From: CADEEN01 sp963816315
Lineage (GTDB): Bacteria > Pseudomonadota > Gammaproteobacteria > Burkholderiales > Burkholderiaceae_C
Length of the DNA: 64,000 bases
Assembly (NCBI GenBank): GCA_963816315.1
Contig: CAWFJZ010000012.1
Coordinates: forward strand, 1 to 64,000
Direction: 5' to 3'
Shown: one piece after another, positions 61,410 to 64,000 of the stretch
Layout: each line of letters opens with the position of its first letter
How positions within the stretch are numbered: the first letter of the stretch is position 1
The notes under the pieces: model-generated
What the model saw: only the letters and a program-made list of their open reading frames with translations
What the model was told of the DNA's origin: nothing
Databases searched by the model: none
Made by a program: the position numbers and the translations under genes

Positions 61410-61832
61410 ATGCTCCAACGACTCCAGGCCAGCGAGCGATCGATGCCCGACGACCGCACCAGACACCGCGCACGCCGACGCTGCATCATGGCTGGCGCAC
61501 TCGCTTCGCTGGGCGTTGCGATCGACGCTGCGGCTGATCACGACACGACGGCAGGCGACGAGGTCTGGCTCGACCTCAGCGAGCCCGTCCCCGCGGGCGC
61601 GCAGGACGCGGCGCAAGCGCAGCGGCGAAAGCTGCGCGTGGCGGCACAGCAGGATCGCGTGGCGCAGCGCCTGCGCGAGCTCGGCGTCGCCGAACTCGGT
61701 CGCGTCGCGCATTCGCGCAATGCCATCCTCGCGCGCGTGACGCCGCAACAAGCCGAATTCGTGCGGGCTATTCCAGGCGTCCGGCGGCTGCGGCCGGTGC
61801 AGACCTTGCATCCCCCCAAACCAATGCCCTGA
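61410..61832 (+). CDS. Stand-alone inhibitor-I9-like protein beside a subtilisin
   Basis: The product is 140 residues from ATG 61410 with GAGGG upstream. A basic start and hydrophobic stretch (RRCIMAGALASLGVAIDAAA) may be a signal peptide. The rest (EVWLDLSEPVP, LRVAAQQDRVAQRLRELGVAELGRVAHSRNAILARVTPQQAEFVRAIPGVRRLRPVQTLH) resembles the propeptide of the adjacent subtilisin-like protease (61995). Subtilase propeptides fold the enzyme and inhibit it. This is probably a separate chaperone or inhibitor, or a remnant of another protease. Confidence 0.7.
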   Translation: MLQRLQASERSMPDDRTRHRARRRCIMAGALASLGVAIDAAADHDTTAGDEVWLDLSEPVPAGAQDAAQAQRRKLRVAAQQDRVAQRLRELGVAELGRVAHSRNAILARVTPQQAEFVRAIPGVRRLRPVQTLHPPKPMP

Positions 61833-61994
61833 CATAAGGGGTGCTCGGGAACCCTGTTGACGGTGACGCAATCGCGCGACGACGATCGCGGCCCTGTCAT
61901 CAATGTGTCGATGCGCGATCAGCGCGACGAAACGGTGACAGTCCGTCCGGTGTTCGACCAACGCCGACTTCGACAAGGATGACTGGAGGTTCAC

Positions 61995-64000
61995 GTGGGA
62001 AAAACAAAGATCGCCGTCGCGCTCGGCGTGTCGGCTTGGCTGATCGCTGCGTGCGGCGGTGGCGAAACCCCCGGCGCAGCATCGGAGCAGGCCGACCGGG
62101 CTTCGGCGGCTACGGCAGGCGCCGTCAGCAGCAAATACCGAGTGGCGCTGGCCCAGGGCGGCGAGCGCAACACCCTGGACAAACGCTTGCGCGGCGCGCG
62201 CGGCCCGGTCGAGGTGTGGATTTCTCTTGAACAGAATTCAGTCGCCGCCGAGCGTGTGGCGTTGGCCGAGGCTGCGGGCCTGGGTGCTGCTGACGACGGT
62301 GCGGCCAAACGCTCGCCGCAGTTGAAGCAGGGCGCAGCCGCGCACCTCAAGCGCGTGCACGAGGCGCAAGGCGCCCTGGTGCAAAAACTGTCCTCGGTCG
62401 GCGGCAAGGAATTGGCGCGCGTGCAGAGCGCGCACAACGCGGTGGCGGTGCGCGTCGATGCGTCGCAGCTGTCGCAGCTGGCCGCCATGCCCGGCGTGGC
62501 CAAGGTGCGGCCGGTGCTGCACTACCAGTTGGCCCTGGCGGAAACCGTGCCCTATGTCGGCGGCACGGCGGTACAAAACAGCGGTCGCGACGGCAGCGGC
62601 GTCACCGTGGCGGTGCTCGATTCGGGCATCGACTACACGCACCGCAACCTCGGTGGCGAAGGCACCGCAGTGGCTTATGCAGCGGCCTGGGGCACCGCGC
62701 CCGCAGACCCGAAGAACACCACGCTCGACGGACTTTTTCCCACGGCCAAGGTGACCGGCGGCTTTGACTTCGTCGGCGAAACCTGGGGCCGCGTCAACGG
62801 CGCCGAAGTCGGCACCCGGACCGAAGATCCGGACCCGATCGACCTCGAAGGTCACGGCACCCACGTCGCCGACATCATCGGCGGCAAGAGCACGGACGGC
62901 CTGCACAAGGGCATGGCCCCCGGTGCCAAGCTGGTGGCGGTCAAGGTCTGCAGCGCCATCAGCCCGGCGTGCAACGGCATCGCCTTGTTGAAGGGCATGG
63001 ACTACGCGCTCGATCCGAACAGCGACGGCGACACCAGCGACGCGGTCGATGTCATCAACATGTCGCTCGGCTCCGACTACGGTCAGGTCGAAGACGACCT
63101 GACCCTGGCCGCGACCAATGCCGTCAAGCTCGGCGTGATCGTGGTCGTGTCGGCCGGCAATGGCGGCAACAAGCCCTACATCGCCGGCTCGCCCTCGACC
63201 TCACCCGGCGTGATCAGCGTGGCGCAGACGCAGGTGCCGAGCGCCGAGGCGATCCCGCTGGTGGTCAACGCACCGGCGGCGATTGCGGGCGTGTATGGCA
63301 ACACCGCCACGGTGGACTGGGCGCCCGTGGGTGCGGGTGTCACGGGCGACGTGGCACGTGTCGGGCGCGGTTGCCCGGCGGGCAGCATCGCCGCAGGCAG
63401 CCCGGAGGACGCCTACCTGAACAACCCGAGCGGCAAGATCGCGTTGATCGACCGTGGTTCCTGTTCGGTCAGCCTGAAGGTTGACCGAGCCGTCAGGGCC
63501 GGCGCCACCGGCGTGTTGATCGGCCTGGTCGCGGCGGGTGACGCGGTCGGCTTTTCGTTCGGCGGCGGCACCGACTTCAAGCCGACGCTGGTGATCCAGC
63601 AGTCGCTGTCCAACGCCATCAAGACGCAATTGGCCGCTGGCGTCGTCAACGTGTCGATCTCGCCGGCCTCGGCGATCGCGCTCGTCGGCAGCATGGCGAG
63701 CACCTCGTCGCGCGGGCCATCGATCAGCTTCCAGAGCATCAAACCCGAGATCGGGGCCCCTGGCGCGTCGCTGTCGGCCGAGGCCGGCACCGGCACCGGC
63801 CAGACAGCATTCGGCGGCACCTCGGGCGCGGCGCCGATGGTCGCTGGCGCGGCGGCGTTGCTGTTGCAGGCGCATCCGAACCGGTCGCCGGAGCAGATCA
63901 AGGCGATGCTGATGAACAGCGCCGAGACCACGGTTTATACCAACCCGGCGCTGTTGCCGGGCGAACTGGCGCCGATCACTCGCATCGGCGGCGGCGAGCT
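61995..64000 (+). CDS. Subtilisin-like (S8) lipoprotein protease, truncated by window end
   Basis: GTG 61995 follows GGAGG. A lipobox (AWLIAAC) gives an anchored lipoprotein. An I9-type propeptide (about 65-190) is followed by the peptidase domain, with catalytic D209 (VAVLDSGID), H287 (GHGTHVADI) and S610 (GGTSGAAPMVAGAA). A protease-associated domain is inserted between (about 430-555, GKIALIDRGSCSVSLKVDRA). The frame is open at position 64000, so the C-terminus is missing. It follows the I9-like gene by about 160 bases. Confidence 0.95.
   Translation, partial: MGKTKIAVALGVSAWLIAACGGGETPGAASEQADRASAATAGAVSSKYRVALAQGGERNTLDKRLRGARGPVEVWISLEQNSVAAERVALAEAAGLGAADDGAAKRSPQLKQGAAAHLKRVHEAQGALVQKLSSVGGKELARVQSAHNAVAVRVDASQLSQLAAMPGVAKVRPVLHYQLALAETVPYVGGTAVQNSGRDGSGVTVAVLDSGIDYTHRNLGGEGTAVAYAAAWGTAPADPKNTTLDGLFPTAKVTGGFDFVGETWGRVNGAEVGTRTEDPDPIDLEGHGTHVADIIGGKSTDGLHKGMAPGAKLVAVKVCSAISPACNGIALLKGMDYALDPNSDGDTSDAVDVINMSLGSDYGQVEDDLTLAATNAVKLGVIVVVSAGNGGNKPYIAGSPSTSPGVISVAQTQVPSAEAIPLVVNAPAAIAGVYGNTATVDWAPVGAGVTGDVARVGRGCPAGSIAAGSPEDAYLNNPSGKIALIDRGSCSVSLKVDRAVRAGATGVLIGLVAAGDAVGFSFGGGTDFKPTLVIQQSLSNAIKTQLAAGVVNVSISPASAIALVGSMASTSSRGPSISFQSIKPEIGAPGASLSAEAGTGTGQTAFGGTSGAAPMVAGAAALLLQAHPNRSPEQIKAMLMNSAETTVYTNPALLPGELAPITRIGGGE

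Overview
The window is GC-rich, densely coded, ordinary bacterial chromosome. Gene content points to the Burkholderiales, most likely the Rubrivivax/Leptothrix/Methylibium side of the order: minCDE followed by a Tim44-like gene, glnK-amtB, a proteobacterial GshA, an NADP-malic enzyme beside a DctS/DctR-type two-component pair, cytochrome c' facing cytochrome b561, and HiPIP next to a tetraheme PufC-type cytochrome. This placement is inferred from gene content only, because no rRNA is present. One RNA gene was found, tRNA-Arg(ACG).

Layout. 1-2128: small envelope or secreted proteins among copies of a dispersed palindromic repeat. 2142-12104: an RND efflux operon (adaptor, pump, TolC) whose adaptor and pump genes are separated by about 4 kb of lower-GC DNA (3240-7300). 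That insert carries a Ser/Thr kinase, an unrecognised partner protein, a PD-(D/E)XK-like nuclease and a RusA-like resolvase. 12121-19677: a TerB/Coq4-like protein, a broken LRAT-family gene, a GST-DoxX pair facing a LysR regulator, a second LysR gene, a LysR remnant and several small proteins. 19696-26270: ComM, GlnK-AmtB, a caspase-like lipoprotein, a beta-barrel protein and small envelope proteins. 26273-31563: ModA/TupA oxyanion-binding proteins facing XdhC, then GshA, ArgE and tRNA-Arg.

31630-37436 is a periplasmic redox cluster. A CbbR-like LysR gene faces a calcineurin-like phosphoesterase, a monoheme cytochrome c, an Lcl-domain protein, SoxY, SoxZ, HiPIP and a PufC-like tetraheme cytochrome. 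37481-44883: GreB, the two-component pair with malic enzyme, and a secreted guanyl-specific RNase with a barstar-type inhibitor. 44893-51977: GNAT and cytochrome b561, cytochrome c', then a tightly overlapping six-gene amino-acid operon (EamA exporter, aminotransferase, PhzF, VOC, threonine dehydratase, AlaX) facing a MocR regulator. 53625-64000: an unknown conserved protein, a DUF4124 protein, Uup, MinCDE, a Tim44-like protein, a SUI1/YciH factor, a rhomboid protease, and a subtilisin-like lipoprotein preceded by a stand-alone homologue of its own propeptide.

At least seven otherwise conserved reading frames are broken by what look like one-base indels, mostly one extra base. This pattern suggests sequence or assembly error at least as much as true gene decay, so those genes are listed as single frameshifted loci.
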